Source: Dokdonella_A sp049583635 (lineage in GTDB: Bacteria > Pseudomonadota > Gammaproteobacteria > Xanthomonadales > Rhodanobacteraceae). From it: DNA of 5,702 nucleotides. The notes under the pieces are model-generated. The model did no database searches. It was not told the origin of the DNA and saw only the letters and a list, made by a program, of their open reading frames with translations. The stretch covers positions 1-5,702 of the forward strand of contig JBAUWF010000020.1 of NCBI GenBank assembly GCA_049583635.1. The letters are read 5' to 3'. This document shows, in pieces, positions 1-5,702 of the stretch (its first letter is position 1; every line of letters starts with the position of its first letter). The position numbers and the translations under genes were made by a program.

Positions 1-1
1 C

Positions 2-100
2 CGGATGGTCCGCGATCGCTGGTCGTCATCGCTGCACGAGGCCCAGCGCGCGATTCCGGCACCGGACTGGCTGCGCGCGAAACACGTTGACGAAGACTGA
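2..100 (+). CDS. C-terminal end of an unidentified protein (5' partial)
   Basis: An open frame enters from the left edge and stops at TGA 98-100, giving 32 visible residues that end in AKHVDED. Of the three plus-strand frames it looks most like coding sequence: about 25 of 32 codons end in G or C, and the composition is a normal mix of charged and hydrophobic residues. The tail contains RDRW near its start and a PAPDW segment in the middle, and is hydrophilic, with no membrane segment and no GFE-type tail. I do not recognise the family. The next gene starts 238 bases downstream, so co-transcription with the receptor is not indicated. The main uncertainty is that so short a fragment could be open by chance. 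Confidence 0.5.
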   Translation, partial: RMVRDRWSSSLHEAQRAIPAPDWLRAKHVDED

Positions 101-290
101 AACAGATCCTGACAAGTACGGCCGGGAAACCGCAATCGTCGGACCAGCCCCCACCCACTCGCTCGACCAACGCAAAGCCGACCATCCCCGACGCACCCCG
201 GCTTCGCGCACTGCCGGCGCTCATCCCCGAGGCGGACCGTCGATACATCAGACGACGGTTATCGGGCTTGGATGAATCCCCTAGTCTTGG

Positions 291-305
291 CGAATTAGAA
301 ATTCG
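291..305. promoter_or_regulatory. Inverted repeat in the receptor leader (possible operator)
   Basis: CGAATT (291-296) and AATTCG (300-305) form a perfect 6-base inverted repeat with a 3-base spacer, 32 bases upstream of the receptor start codon. It is AT-rich compared with its surroundings. The size and position suit a dimeric regulator site. It does not resemble a Fur box, and no conserved B12-box or other cobalamin riboswitch landmark was seen in 101-337. The rest of the 101-337 leader shows no gene; it contains a minor direct repeat of CATCCCCGA at 183-191 and 222-230. Confidence 0.25.
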
Positions 306-337
306 TAAATCGCCACCTGTCCCGGGGAGAAATCGGC

Positions 338-2467
338 ATGGTGCCAATCTGGTTGCGCCCAAATGCAACGCATGTTGTTTTCGCGGCCGCGCTGGTGGCC
401 GTCCCGGCGCTGTCGGCGTCGGCGCAGGAGCCGCAAACACTCGGTCCAATCGAGGTAACAACGGCAAAGATCCCGCTTGCCCTCGGCGATGTCGCCGCCA
501 ACGTCACCATCGTCAGCGGTGAGGAATTGCGCGCACTCGGCGCGACGGATCTGCGCACCGCCCTGTCGCTGGTTGCCGGCATTGACATTGCGCCCGGTGG
601 CGACGGCGGTCCGGCGTCCTCGGTGCCGGCGTTGTGGGGATTGCGCGAGTTCGACGCATTTCTGCTCGTCGTCGACGGCATTCCGTCCGGCGGCGCCTTT
701 ACGCCGGCACTGGCAACCTTGAATCTCGCCAACGTCGAACGCGTCGAAGTCCTCAAGGGCGCCGCGCCGGTCAGCTACGGCGCGACCAGCTTCGTCGGCG
801 TCATCCAGGTGATCCATTACGCGGCCGGTCAAGGCCCGGCGCAGGTCGAGTTCGGCATCGGCAGCCGCGGCAGTGCGCACGTCGCGGCGGCGATTCCACT
901 GTCCGATGCGAATGCAGTGTGGCGTCAGTCGTTGCTGCTCGATGGCGACAAGGACGAACTGTCTTCGGATCGCTCCGGATGGGGTCGCGCGCACATCCTG
1001 TATCGCGGCGAAGGCGATGTTGGCGCCGGTCAGTTCACGGTCGATGCTGACTTCACTCGCCTGAACCAGGACCCGGTCAGTCCGCATCCGCGCGAGGGGA
1101 GTGTTTTGACCGCGCGCGTTCCCCTCGATGCGAACGACAACCCGCGCGGCGCGAAGCAGGACGAAGATCGTGGCCAACTCGCACTCGGCTATGTGCTGCC
1201 GACCGAAATCGGCGAGTGGAGCACGCGGCTTGCCGTCGCGCGATCCAATGCCGAAAACGTGCGTGGCTTCCTGCGCGCGGATTTCGCCGACGATGGCGTG
1301 ACCCACAATGCCGACGGCTACCAGCAGGATGTGCATCGCACCGAGATCTACTTCGACAGCCATGTGGCGACACCGCTGGACGATCGTGCGACCTTGGTCT
1401 GGGGTCTCGACCATCTGTACGGGAAGGGTGACCAGCAAAGCAACAATTTCGAATATGCGGTGCTGCCGGATGGATCGAACGCACCGGATTGGCGCACCCT
1501 GCACATCGACGAGGCGACGCGTCTAAACGACAAGCGCAATTTCACCGGTCTGTATGCGGACCTGGAGTACGCGCTGACCGACGCCTGGCGTCTGGAAGCC
1601 GGCCTGCGTTTCAACCACACCAACGAATCCACACGCGGACTCGGCGTCGACCTGAGCGGCGATAGTCCGGTCGTGACCGACTCCGGTTCCGACCATCGCA
1701 GCGACAACCGCTGGGCCGGCGCGCTCGGCACCAGCTACCGGTTCTGGCGGGACGGCAAGGACTACCTGACCGCGTACGTCAGTTATCGCAACACGTTCAA
1801 ACCCGCAGTGGTCGACTTCGGACCCGAACCCGAGTCCGACATCCTGAAGCCGGAAGACGCCCAAAGCGGCGAGATCGGCCTCAAGGGCCGCAATCTGGAC
1901 GGCCGTTTCGAATGGGATGTTTCCGCGTTCCGGATGAACTTCCACAACCTCGTCGTCAGCCAGAACGTCAACGGTCTGCCGGGCCTGACCAATGGAGGCA
2001 ACGAGCGTTTCGAGGGCGCCGAGGCGGAGGCCCGCTGGAATCTCGCCGACGGTCTCAGTGTGGTCGGCACCTACGCATACCACGACGCGCGTTTCGGGGA
2101 CTACGTGCAGGATTTCGACGGTGTACCGACCCAGCTCAAGGGCAATCTGCTCGAGTTGTCGCCGCAGCATCTCGCCAGCGTCGGCCTGATGTATGCGCAG
2201 CCACAGGGTTGGCGCGCGCATCTCGTCGCCGACTATGTTGGCAAGCGCTGGCTCGACAAGCGCAACCGATCGATAGCGGGTGCGTACACGACCGTCGACG
2301 CCGGCATCGGCTACGCCTGGGACCGCTGGGAACTGCGTGCGGACGGCTACAATCTGTCTGACCGGCGCGATCCGGTCGCGGAGAGCGAACTCGGCGATGC
2401 ACAGTACTATCGCCTGCAAGCGCGCTCCTACTGGTTGAGCGCGCGCTACACCTTCAGTGGCGGCTGA
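338..2467 (+). CDS. TonB-dependent outer-membrane receptor
   Basis: A 709-residue TonB-dependent receptor, an outer-membrane beta-barrel that imports scarce ligands such as ferric chelates using TonB-ExbB-ExbD energy. Residues 1-29 look like a signal peptide with cleavage after ASA. A TonB-box-like IEVTT follows at about 38-42. The plug domain spans about 45-160: an SGEEL segment, LLVVDGIP, then VERVEVLKG at 133-141 and a PVSYGATSFVGVIQVI block, which matches the classic plug ending with its YG motif. The remaining residues form the barrel, including FKPAVVDFGPE from 487 and NLSDRRDP from 672, typical of the last strands. The final Phe is residue 706, followed by SGG. The start is supported by GGGGAGA at 324-330, 7 bases before the ATG. 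No ligand-specific motif or partner gene is visible, so the substrate is unknown. Length and domain order are normal; no frameshift was seen. Confidence 0.95.
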   Translation: MVPIWLRPNATHVVFAAALVAVPALSASAQEPQTLGPIEVTTAKIPLALGDVAANVTIVSGEELRALGATDLRTALSLVAGIDIAPGGDGGPASSVPALWGLREFDAFLLVVDGIPSGGAFTPALATLNLANVERVEVLKGAAPVSYGATSFVGVIQVIHYAAGQGPAQVEFGIGSRGSAHVAAAIPLSDANAVWRQSLLLDGDKDELSSDRSGWGRAHILYRGEGDVGAGQFTVDADFTRLNQDPVSPHPREGSVLTARVPLDANDNPRGAKQDEDRGQLALGYVLPTEIGEWSTRLAVARSNAENVRGFLRADFADDGVTHNADGYQQDVHRTEIYFDSHVATPLDDRATLVWGLDHLYGKGDQQSNNFEYAVLPDGSNAPDWRTLHIDEATRLNDKRNFTGLYADLEYALTDAWRLEAGLRFNHTNESTRGLGVDLSGDSPVVTDSGSDHRSDNRWAGALGTSYRFWRDGKDYLTAYVSYRNTFKPAVVDFGPEPESDILKPEDAQSGEIGLKGRNLDGRFEWDVSAFRMNFHNLVVSQNVNGLPGLTNGGNERFEGAEAEARWNLADGLSVVGTYAYHDARFGDYVQDFDGVPTQLKGNLLELSPQHLASVGLMYAQPQGWRAHLVADYVGKRWLDKRNRSIAGAYTTVDAGIGYAWDRWELRADGYNLSDRRDPVAESELGDAQYYRLQARSYWLSARYTFSGG

Positions 2468-2507
2468 TTGCTGCGAACGTTCCCGCAAAGCTCAGCGGCT
2501 CTCTTTT

Positions 2508-2544
2508 ATTACTTTAAGTAATGTCCATAAGCTATTGATATATA
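2508..2544 (+). promoter_or_regulatory. AT-rich island with perfect palindrome and extended -10-like box
   Basis: ATTACTT (2508-2514) and AAGTAAT (2516-2522) form a perfect 7-base inverted repeat around a single T. Fourteen bases further on, TGATATATA (2536-2544) resembles an extended -10 element (TGN followed by TATATA). No good -35 hexamer sits at the right distance, which is compatible with an extended -10 promoter. About 50 bases here are strikingly AT-rich in an otherwise GC-rich window. The site could be a promoter with an operator for the downstream small gene, at the cost of a leader of about 190 bases. A nucleoid-protein site is the alternative. Confidence 0.3.
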
Positions 2545-2695
2545 AATCCATGAAATCGTCCGGAAGCGTTTGATCGGCGGCCATCCGGGCGCTCGCAGGC
2601 GTCATTGCAGGCTCCGGTATTCTCGTTACGTGCGTCCATTACTCGAGACCGGTACGACGCCGGCGTTGTTACGCGCCTCGCCGGGTCCAATCCGG

Positions 2696-2724
2696 TTGAC
2701 GCCGCCACCCCGAAGGCGTCCAAT
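2696..2724 (+). promoter_or_regulatory. Candidate sigma-70 promoter for the small tail gene
   Basis: TTGACG (2696-2701, five of six matches to TTGACA) is separated by 17 bases from TCCAAT (2719-2724, four of six matches to TATAAT). Transcription would begin near 2731, almost on top of the Shine-Dalgarno sequence at 2731-2736, giving an extremely short leader; this weakens the call. The octamer GTCCAATC occurs at 2685-2692 and again at 2718-2725, a 33-base step of about three helical turns. One copy is just upstream of the -35 and the other overlaps the -10, as expected of a paired regulator site. Confidence 0.3.
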
Positions 2725-2730
2725 CGGCGT

Positions 2731-2736
2731 GGAGGG
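2731..2736 (+). promoter_or_regulatory. Ribosome binding site of the small tail gene
   Basis: GGAGGG ends 6 bases before the ATG at 2743. It is a near-perfect Shine-Dalgarno sequence at ideal spacing and is the main reason for choosing this start over in-frame upstream starts. It is also the strongest evidence that such a short gene is, or recently was, translated. Confidence 0.65.
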
Positions 2737-2742
2737 ATTCCG

Positions 2743-2853
2743 ATGAGCAAGGTCACGCTCCCGACCTGGATCGCCATCGTGACGGCGATCGCGTGCATGC
2801 CGGCGGCGAGCCAGCCGATGTCAGCTGCGCGAACGGTCCACCCCGCGAGCTGA
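2743..2853 (+). CDS. Small exported protein, frame broken before its C-terminal tail
   Basis: As written, this frame encodes 36 residues and stops at TGA 2851-2853. Residues 1-23 look like a Sec signal peptide: a basic start (MSK), a hydrophobic core WIAIVTAIACM, then a small-residue PAAS cleavage region. The start has an excellent ribosome binding site. Only about a dozen mature residues follow in this frame. The adjacent -1 frame continues as RELIFANGFDAP and stops at 2880-2882, matching the C-terminal tail of the next gene. A -1 shift at the CCCC run (2841-2844) would join them into a 46-residue protein. Explanations are a recent one-base deletion (pseudogene), a sequence error, or ribosomal slippage, since a proline tRNA on CCC can re-pair perfectly one base back. 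I do not recognise a family and no function can be assigned. It may be co-transcribed with the next gene. Confidence 0.5.
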   Translation: MSKVTLPTWIAIVTAIACMPAASQPMSAARTVHPAS

Positions 2854-2882
2854 TTTTTGCCAACGGGTTCGATGCGCCTTAG
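2841..2882 (+). other. Out-of-frame C-terminal tail of the small exported protein
   Basis: This is read in the frame -1 to the signal peptide gene. From the CCCC run it gives a short link, then LIFANGFDAP and TAG at 2880-2882. The tail aligns without gaps to the last ten residues of the 323-residue protein (AIFADGFESP). Four of the shared residues (I, F, G, P) use different synonymous codons, and the substitutions N/D, D/E and A/S are conservative, so the similarity is at protein level in this frame. No credible start codon or signal peptide exists upstream in this same frame, so it must be entered from the other frame or be a relic. Confidence 0.5.
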
Positions 2883-2939
2883 CGGGTTACTGCACGACAG
2901 TCGTGGGGTGTATTCGCGTGAGTGTTCGTTGTTCGCACG

Positions 2940-2958
2940 CCCGGTGATCACACCCGGG
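2940..2958 (+). other. Hairpin between the two tail-bearing genes
   Basis: CCCGGTG (2940-2946) pairs with CACCCGGG (2951-2958) around the loop ATCA, with one bulged C: seven base pairs, five of them G-C. It lies 57 bases after the tail stop at 2882 and 38 bases before the next ATG. No T tract follows, so it is not a standard intrinsic terminator. It could protect or separate transcripts, or affect translation of the next gene; neither can be shown here. Confidence 0.3.
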
Positions 2959-2984
2959 TATCGCGGTCCCGGCGTTACGCAAAT

Positions 2985-2990
2985 GAGGAG
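2985..2990 (+). promoter_or_regulatory. Ribosome binding site of the beta-propeller-repeat gene
   Basis: GAGGAG ends 6 bases before the ATG at 2997. It fixes this start rather than the in-frame GTG at 2922, which would add 25 residues ahead of the signal peptide and has no comparable Shine-Dalgarno sequence. Confidence 0.6.
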
Positions 2991-2996
2991 AAGATC

Positions 2997-3968
2997 ATGC
3001 GCGAACGTCCCCATGAGACCCTGAGCGCAGCGGTTTGGTCATGCGCGCTGCTGTGGCTTGTGACCAGCGCAACCGTGTGGCCCCGACCGGCACGGGTGCG
3101 GCCTGATTTTCCCATCACATCGGACGCATACACCGCTGCTGTGGCTCGTGCTCCGGAGAGCAGTGTCGCGGTCCGCGGCGGGTTCGATCATGTCGGACAC
3201 CAAACCCGGCAAAACCCCGCCATACGGTCGGAACCAGTCACCGGCTCGGCGACCCCCGCGCTCTACGGCGAAGCCCCCGACGGGGCCGGCTACGACTACA
3301 TCGTCGTGGACGTCGATGGCGTGCAGGTGATCGCGCCCTTGAACCGGTTGTTCAGCGCGGGCACCTTCGCGAACAACGACTCCAGCCACGAATACGCGAT
3401 CGAAACCTCGACCGGGACGCTGTACACGATCGACACCACAAACGGCACAACGACGGCCATCGGCGGCACGGGCGGCCTGAGCGGCGCTCAAGTGAGCATG
3501 CGCTGGGACCCGACCGATGGCAGCACGCTGGCGGTGAAACCGTTATCCGGTTGCGCCGACAGCGCGCTTTACTCGATCGATCTCGCCACCGGCGCGGCGA
3601 CGCTGATCGGTCCACTCACCGGCACCTGCGTGCAGTCGATGGCGATCGATTCGACCGACACCATCTATCTGCTCGATCGCACGACCAGCACTCTCGAACG
3701 CATCGACAACAACACCGGTACCATCGAAACCATCGGACCGCTCGGGTTCGATGTCGACGATACGAGCAGCATGGATTTCGATCGCTCCAGCGACTCCCTT
3801 TATATGTTCAGCGCGCCAAACGGTGTCAACAACTTGTACTCTGTCGACACGGTCCTGGGACAGGCGACACTCATCGGGCCGTTGGGCGTCGATGTTCCCG
3901 TCACCGCGGTCGCGGCCGGCATCCGCCCGCTCGACGCGATCTTCGCCGACGGATTCGAATCACCGTAA
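2997..3968 (+). CDS. Exported protein with beta-propeller-like repeats and a C-terminal GFESP tail
   Basis: A 323-residue protein of unknown function, predicted to be exported. Residues 1-10 are charged and 11-28 hydrophobic, so the start resembles a signal peptide; cleavage may fall after TSA at 25, but the site is not clean. Four repeats of the pattern LYxIDxxTGxxTxIG lie at 142-156, 191-205, 233-247 and 280-294, spaced 49, 42 and 47 residues. This is the size of a beta-propeller blade and resembles DUF4394 or PQQ-like repeat proteins. The only cysteines outside the signal region, Cys186 and Cys211, could form a disulfide. The protein ends AIFADGFESP, with no transmembrane helix or basic tail after it, unlike LPXTG or PEP-CTERM sorting signals. 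A role in binding rather than catalysis is a guess. The preceding small gene carries the same tail type, suggesting shared export or surface fate, and the two may share a transcript. Confidence 0.85.
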   Translation: MRERPHETLSAAVWSCALLWLVTSATVWPRPARVRPDFPITSDAYTAAVARAPESSVAVRGGFDHVGHQTRQNPAIRSEPVTGSATPALYGEAPDGAGYDYIVVDVDGVQVIAPLNRLFSAGTFANNDSSHEYAIETSTGTLYTIDTTNGTTTAIGGTGGLSGAQVSMRWDPTDGSTLAVKPLSGCADSALYSIDLATGAATLIGPLTGTCVQSMAIDSTDTIYLLDRTTSTLERIDNNTGTIETIGPLGFDVDDTSSMDFDRSSDSLYMFSAPNGVNNLYSVDTVLGQATLIGPLGVDVPVTAVAAGIRPLDAIFADGFESP

Positions 3969-4041
3969 CGAGGGGCCCATCTGCCGGGGTCGCGTGCCGC
4001 CGTCCAAGCCGGCGACTCGCTGCTGCCGGATTCGCACCACG

Positions 4042-4061
4042 TGCGACAACCGCTTGTCGCA
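4042..4061 (+). other. Perfect hairpin downstream of the propeller-repeat gene
   Basis: TGCGACAA (4042-4049) and TTGTCGCA (4054-4061) form a perfect 8-base stem with a CCGC loop, 73 bases after the stop codon. A T tract would be expected immediately after an intrinsic terminator, but the only T run (six Ts at 4095-4100) is 33 bases further on. Transcript end protection or a REP-like element is possible; only one copy is present in the window. Confidence 0.35.
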
Positions 4062-4100
4062 GCTGCACCTCAGTCGTTGCCGAACCACACCAGCTTTTTT

Positions 4101-4128
4101 GCGACGGCACGCTATCATTCGCCGTCGC
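4101..4128 (+). promoter_or_regulatory. Inverted repeat bracketing a possible -10 box upstream of the peptidase gene
   Basis: GCGACGGC (4101-4108) and GCCGTCGC (4121-4128) are perfect 8-base inverted arms separated by 12 bases. The spacer contains TATCAT (4113-4118), five of six matches to the -10 consensus, but there is no good -35 hexamer 16-18 bases upstream. Six Ts (4095-4100) precede the left arm. The right arm ends 21 bases before the peptidase ATG. As DNA it could be an operator over the promoter; as RNA, if transcription starts further upstream, it would be a leader hairpin. Confidence 0.35.
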
Positions 4129-4149
4129 GTTCTAGCAAAGGAACTTGTC

Positions 4150-5702
4150 ATGAGGATTGCCGGCTATCTTGTCTTCGCTGTCCTGGTGGTGTGCACCGGT
4201 TCGCTGTCGGCGCACGCCGCGCCCGACAAGGCGTCGTTTCAGTTGAGCGACCTGCGCAAGCTCGTGAGCTTGAGCGATCCGCAGATTTCACCCGATGGCA
4301 AACGCATCGCCGTCATCGTCTCCACGCCGGACTGGAAGTCGGACAAGAGCAAACAGGAAATCGATCTGGTCGATGTCGCGACCGGCTCGCGCCGTGCCGC
4401 GACCTGGCACCGTTCCGGCATCGCATCGCTGCACTGGTCGCACGATGGTACGCGACTCGGCTTCATCGCGAAGGATGCCCTGCCCGATCCGACGCCTGCA
4501 ATCGGCTCCGATTCCAAGAACGATGACAACGGGACCGGTAGCGACGATGAACACCAGCAACAGATCTTCGTCATGCCGATGGACGGCGGCGATCCGATCC
4601 GCGTCACGCATGCCAAACGCGGGGTGGATGCGTTTTCCTGGAGCCCGGACGACACCCGGATTGCATTCATCAGCGAAGACGAGCCGGCCAACGCGAAGGC
4701 GATCAAGCACCACGACGACGCGTTCAAGGTCACCGACAATCACTTCCTGACACGCAAGGCGCTGACGCCCTGGCATCTGTGGATGGTGGCGAGCGCAGGC
4801 GGAAAATCCACGCGGCTGACCAAAGGCGACTTCAGCCTCGAGACCGACCAGCAGGATTCCGCGCCGGATCCGACGTGGAGCCGCGATGGACGCAGCATCG
4901 CCTTCGTGCGATTTCCGAGTCCGTATTGGGGGCCGTCATTCCAGTCGGTCGTCGATGTGGTCGATATCGCTGGTGGCGAACCGCGCGCGCTGGTGACGAC
5001 GCAAGGCGCGATCGATTTCGATTTCGCGCCGGACAGCGATACGTTTGCGTACCTTCGCCCGCGCGGCGGCGACGAGAACAACGGCAATGCCGTCTACGTC
5101 GGCAACGCCGGGAAAACGCGCGATGCAACCGCTGCGCTCGCACGCAATTTCAACAGCTATGCATGGCTGCCGCACGGCAACGCGCTGGTACTTGCCGGCG
5201 CGCTGGGCACGCACGCCGCACTGTGGGAGCAGCCGCTCACGGGAGCGGCGCGCAATCTCGATCTTGGCGACGTCGAGGCAAGTGCGCAGGTGAGCGTGTC
5301 GCACAATGGCGCCATCGCTTTCGTCGGCAGCACCGCGACGCACCCGGCCGAACTCTATGTCATGGATTCGGTCGACGCCAAGCCGCGACGCCTGACCAAC
5401 GTCAACGCGTTCGTCGACGACCTTGCGCTCGGCCGAACGCAATCGCTCGACTGGAACGGACCCAACGGCTTCCACGAGGATGGCGCGCTGACCTTGCCGG
5501 TGGGATACACCGAGGGCAGAAAGTATCCGCTGGTGCTGGTCATCCATGGTGGCCCGGAAAGTTCGAGCGGCGTCGGCTTCTCGCCGTTGCCGCAGATCCT
5601 CGCCGGCGCCGGCTTCGTCGTGTTCCAGCCGAATTACCGCGGCAGCACCAATCTCGGCGATACCTACCAGCACGCGATCTATCGCGACACCGGCAAGGGG
5701 CC
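4150..5702 (+). CDS. Exported S9-family (prolyl oligopeptidase type) serine peptidase, 3' partial
   Basis: The frame is open from the ATG at 4150 to the window end, giving 517 codons. The start is supported by AAAGGA at 4137-4142, 7 bases upstream. Residues 1-23 form a signal peptide (cleavage after AHA), so the enzyme should act in the periplasm or outside the cell. The N-terminal propeller shows PD40-type blade motifs at about 43-56 (SPDGKRIAV), 93-106, 161-175 (WSPDDTRIAF), 241-254 (WSRDGRSIAF) and 290-303. The alpha/beta-hydrolase domain begins at about 445; HGGP at 466-469 is the oxyanion-hole motif, and PNYRGS at 494-499 is typical of acylaminoacyl-peptidase/DPP-like S9 enzymes. The GxSxGG nucleophile and the catalytic Asp and His lie beyond the window; family members usually run another 150-180 residues. 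The expected role is hydrolysis of short peptides. An acidic, flexible insert lies at 120-138. The gene appears to be transcribed separately from its upstream neighbour. Confidence 0.93.
   Translation, partial: MRIAGYLVFAVLVVCTGSLSAHAAPDKASFQLSDLRKLVSLSDPQISPDGKRIAVIVSTPDWKSDKSKQEIDLVDVATGSRRAATWHRSGIASLHWSHDGTRLGFIAKDALPDPTPAIGSDSKNDDNGTGSDDEHQQQIFVMPMDGGDPIRVTHAKRGVDAFSWSPDDTRIAFISEDEPANAKAIKHHDDAFKVTDNHFLTRKALTPWHLWMVASAGGKSTRLTKGDFSLETDQQDSAPDPTWSRDGRSIAFVRFPSPYWGPSFQSVVDVVDIAGGEPRALVTTQGAIDFDFAPDSDTFAYLRPRGGDENNGNAVYVGNAGKTRDATAALARNFNSYAWLPHGNALVLAGALGTHAALWEQPLTGAARNLDLGDVEASAQVSVSHNGAIAFVGSTATHPAELYVMDSVDAKPRRLTNVNAFVDDLALGRTQSLDWNGPNGFHEDGALTLPVGYTEGRKYPLVLVIHGGPESSSGVGFSPLPQILAGAGFVVFQPNYRGSTNLGDTYQHAIYRDTGKG

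Larger units (their letters stand above)
2468..2742. other. Intergenic region between the receptor and the small tail gene
   Basis: This 275-base stretch contains no convincing gene on either strand. The palindrome GAACGTTC (2475-2482) lies just after the receptor stop, but there is no clear hairpin followed by a T tract, so a terminator cannot be called. An AT-rich island occupies about 2500-2550, and a promoter-like element lies at 2696-2724. The frame of the downstream small gene stays open upstream to about 2605, but that part reads as basic, low-quality sequence and precedes a much better start at 2743. Confidence 0.6.

Noticed and set aside
87..275. Plus-strand open frame of 62 codons from a TTG start after the left-edge gene
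   Set aside because: No ribosome binding site, poor start codon, composition rich in Pro, Arg and Thr with no domain; it overlaps the likely end of the upstream gene.
101..337. Cobalamin riboswitch or Fur box ahead of the receptor gene
   Set aside because: Checked because such receptors are often controlled this way, but neither a B12-box nor a recognisable Fur consensus is present.
281..1504. Minus-strand open frame of 407 codons opposite the receptor gene
   Set aside because: It lies opposite a clear TonB-dependent receptor, is Arg/Ala-rich with no recognisable domain, and is the usual antisense opening in GC-rich coding DNA.
1523..2488. Minus-strand open frame of 321 codons opposite the end of the receptor gene
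   Set aside because: Same reason: the plus strand here holds canonical barrel motifs, and the antisense product has no family features.
2922..2996. Longer version of the propeller-repeat protein starting at GTG 2922
   Set aside because: It would place 25 polar residues before the signal peptide and ignores the well-placed GAGGAG before the ATG at 2997.
2532..3014. Minus-strand open frame of 160 codons across the intergenic region and the small tail gene
   Set aside because: It runs through the plus-strand signal peptide gene and its ribosome binding site, starts inside the next gene and has no recognisable domain; judged a chance frame, though not fully excluded.
4936..5673. Minus-strand open frame of 245 codons opposite the S9 peptidase
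   Set aside because: The plus strand encodes propeller blades and the HGGP and PNYRGS motifs of a known family; the antisense product is Arg/Ala/Val-rich and featureless.

Overview
The window is GC-rich, and every supported gene lies on the plus strand. Codons end mostly in G or C, start codons are preceded by GA-rich Shine-Dalgarno sequences, and three products carry Sec-type signal peptides. A TonB-dependent receptor, an exported S9 peptidase and proteins ending in an IFA(N/D)GF(D/E)xP tail together suggest a Gram-negative gammaproteobacterium of the Lysobacterales/Xanthomonadales type (for example Rhodanobacteraceae). That placement comes from gene content and remembered protein style, not from a marker gene.

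Layout: (1) positions 2-100 hold the C-terminal end of an unidentified gene. (2) 338-2467 is a complete 709-residue TonB-dependent outer-membrane receptor, preceded by a short leader with a 15-base inverted repeat. (3) 2468-2742 is non-coding, with an unusually AT-rich island containing a perfect palindrome and, further down, a plausible sigma-70 promoter overlapped by a direct repeat. (4) 2743-2882 is a very small exported-protein gene: a good ribosome binding site and signal peptide are in one frame, and a conserved-looking tail ending in GFDAP is in the -1 frame. (5) 2997-3968 encodes a 323-residue exported protein with four beta-propeller-like repeats and the same type of tail (GFESP). (6) 3969-4149 is an intergenic region with two perfect inverted repeats, one of which brackets a possible -10 box. 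(7) 4150 to the window end is the first 517 codons of an exported S9-family (prolyl oligopeptidase type) serine peptidase, cut by the window edge before its catalytic serine.

All the complete products appear to act in the cell envelope: nutrient uptake across the outer membrane, periplasmic or surface propeller proteins, and peptide degradation. Nothing shows that they form one pathway or one operon; the intergenic gaps suggest separate transcription units, except possibly the small gene and the 323-residue gene. The most unusual point is the pair of neighbouring exported products that share a short C-terminal tail, with the tail out of frame in the smaller one. No RNA genes, insertion sequences or CRISPR arrays were seen.
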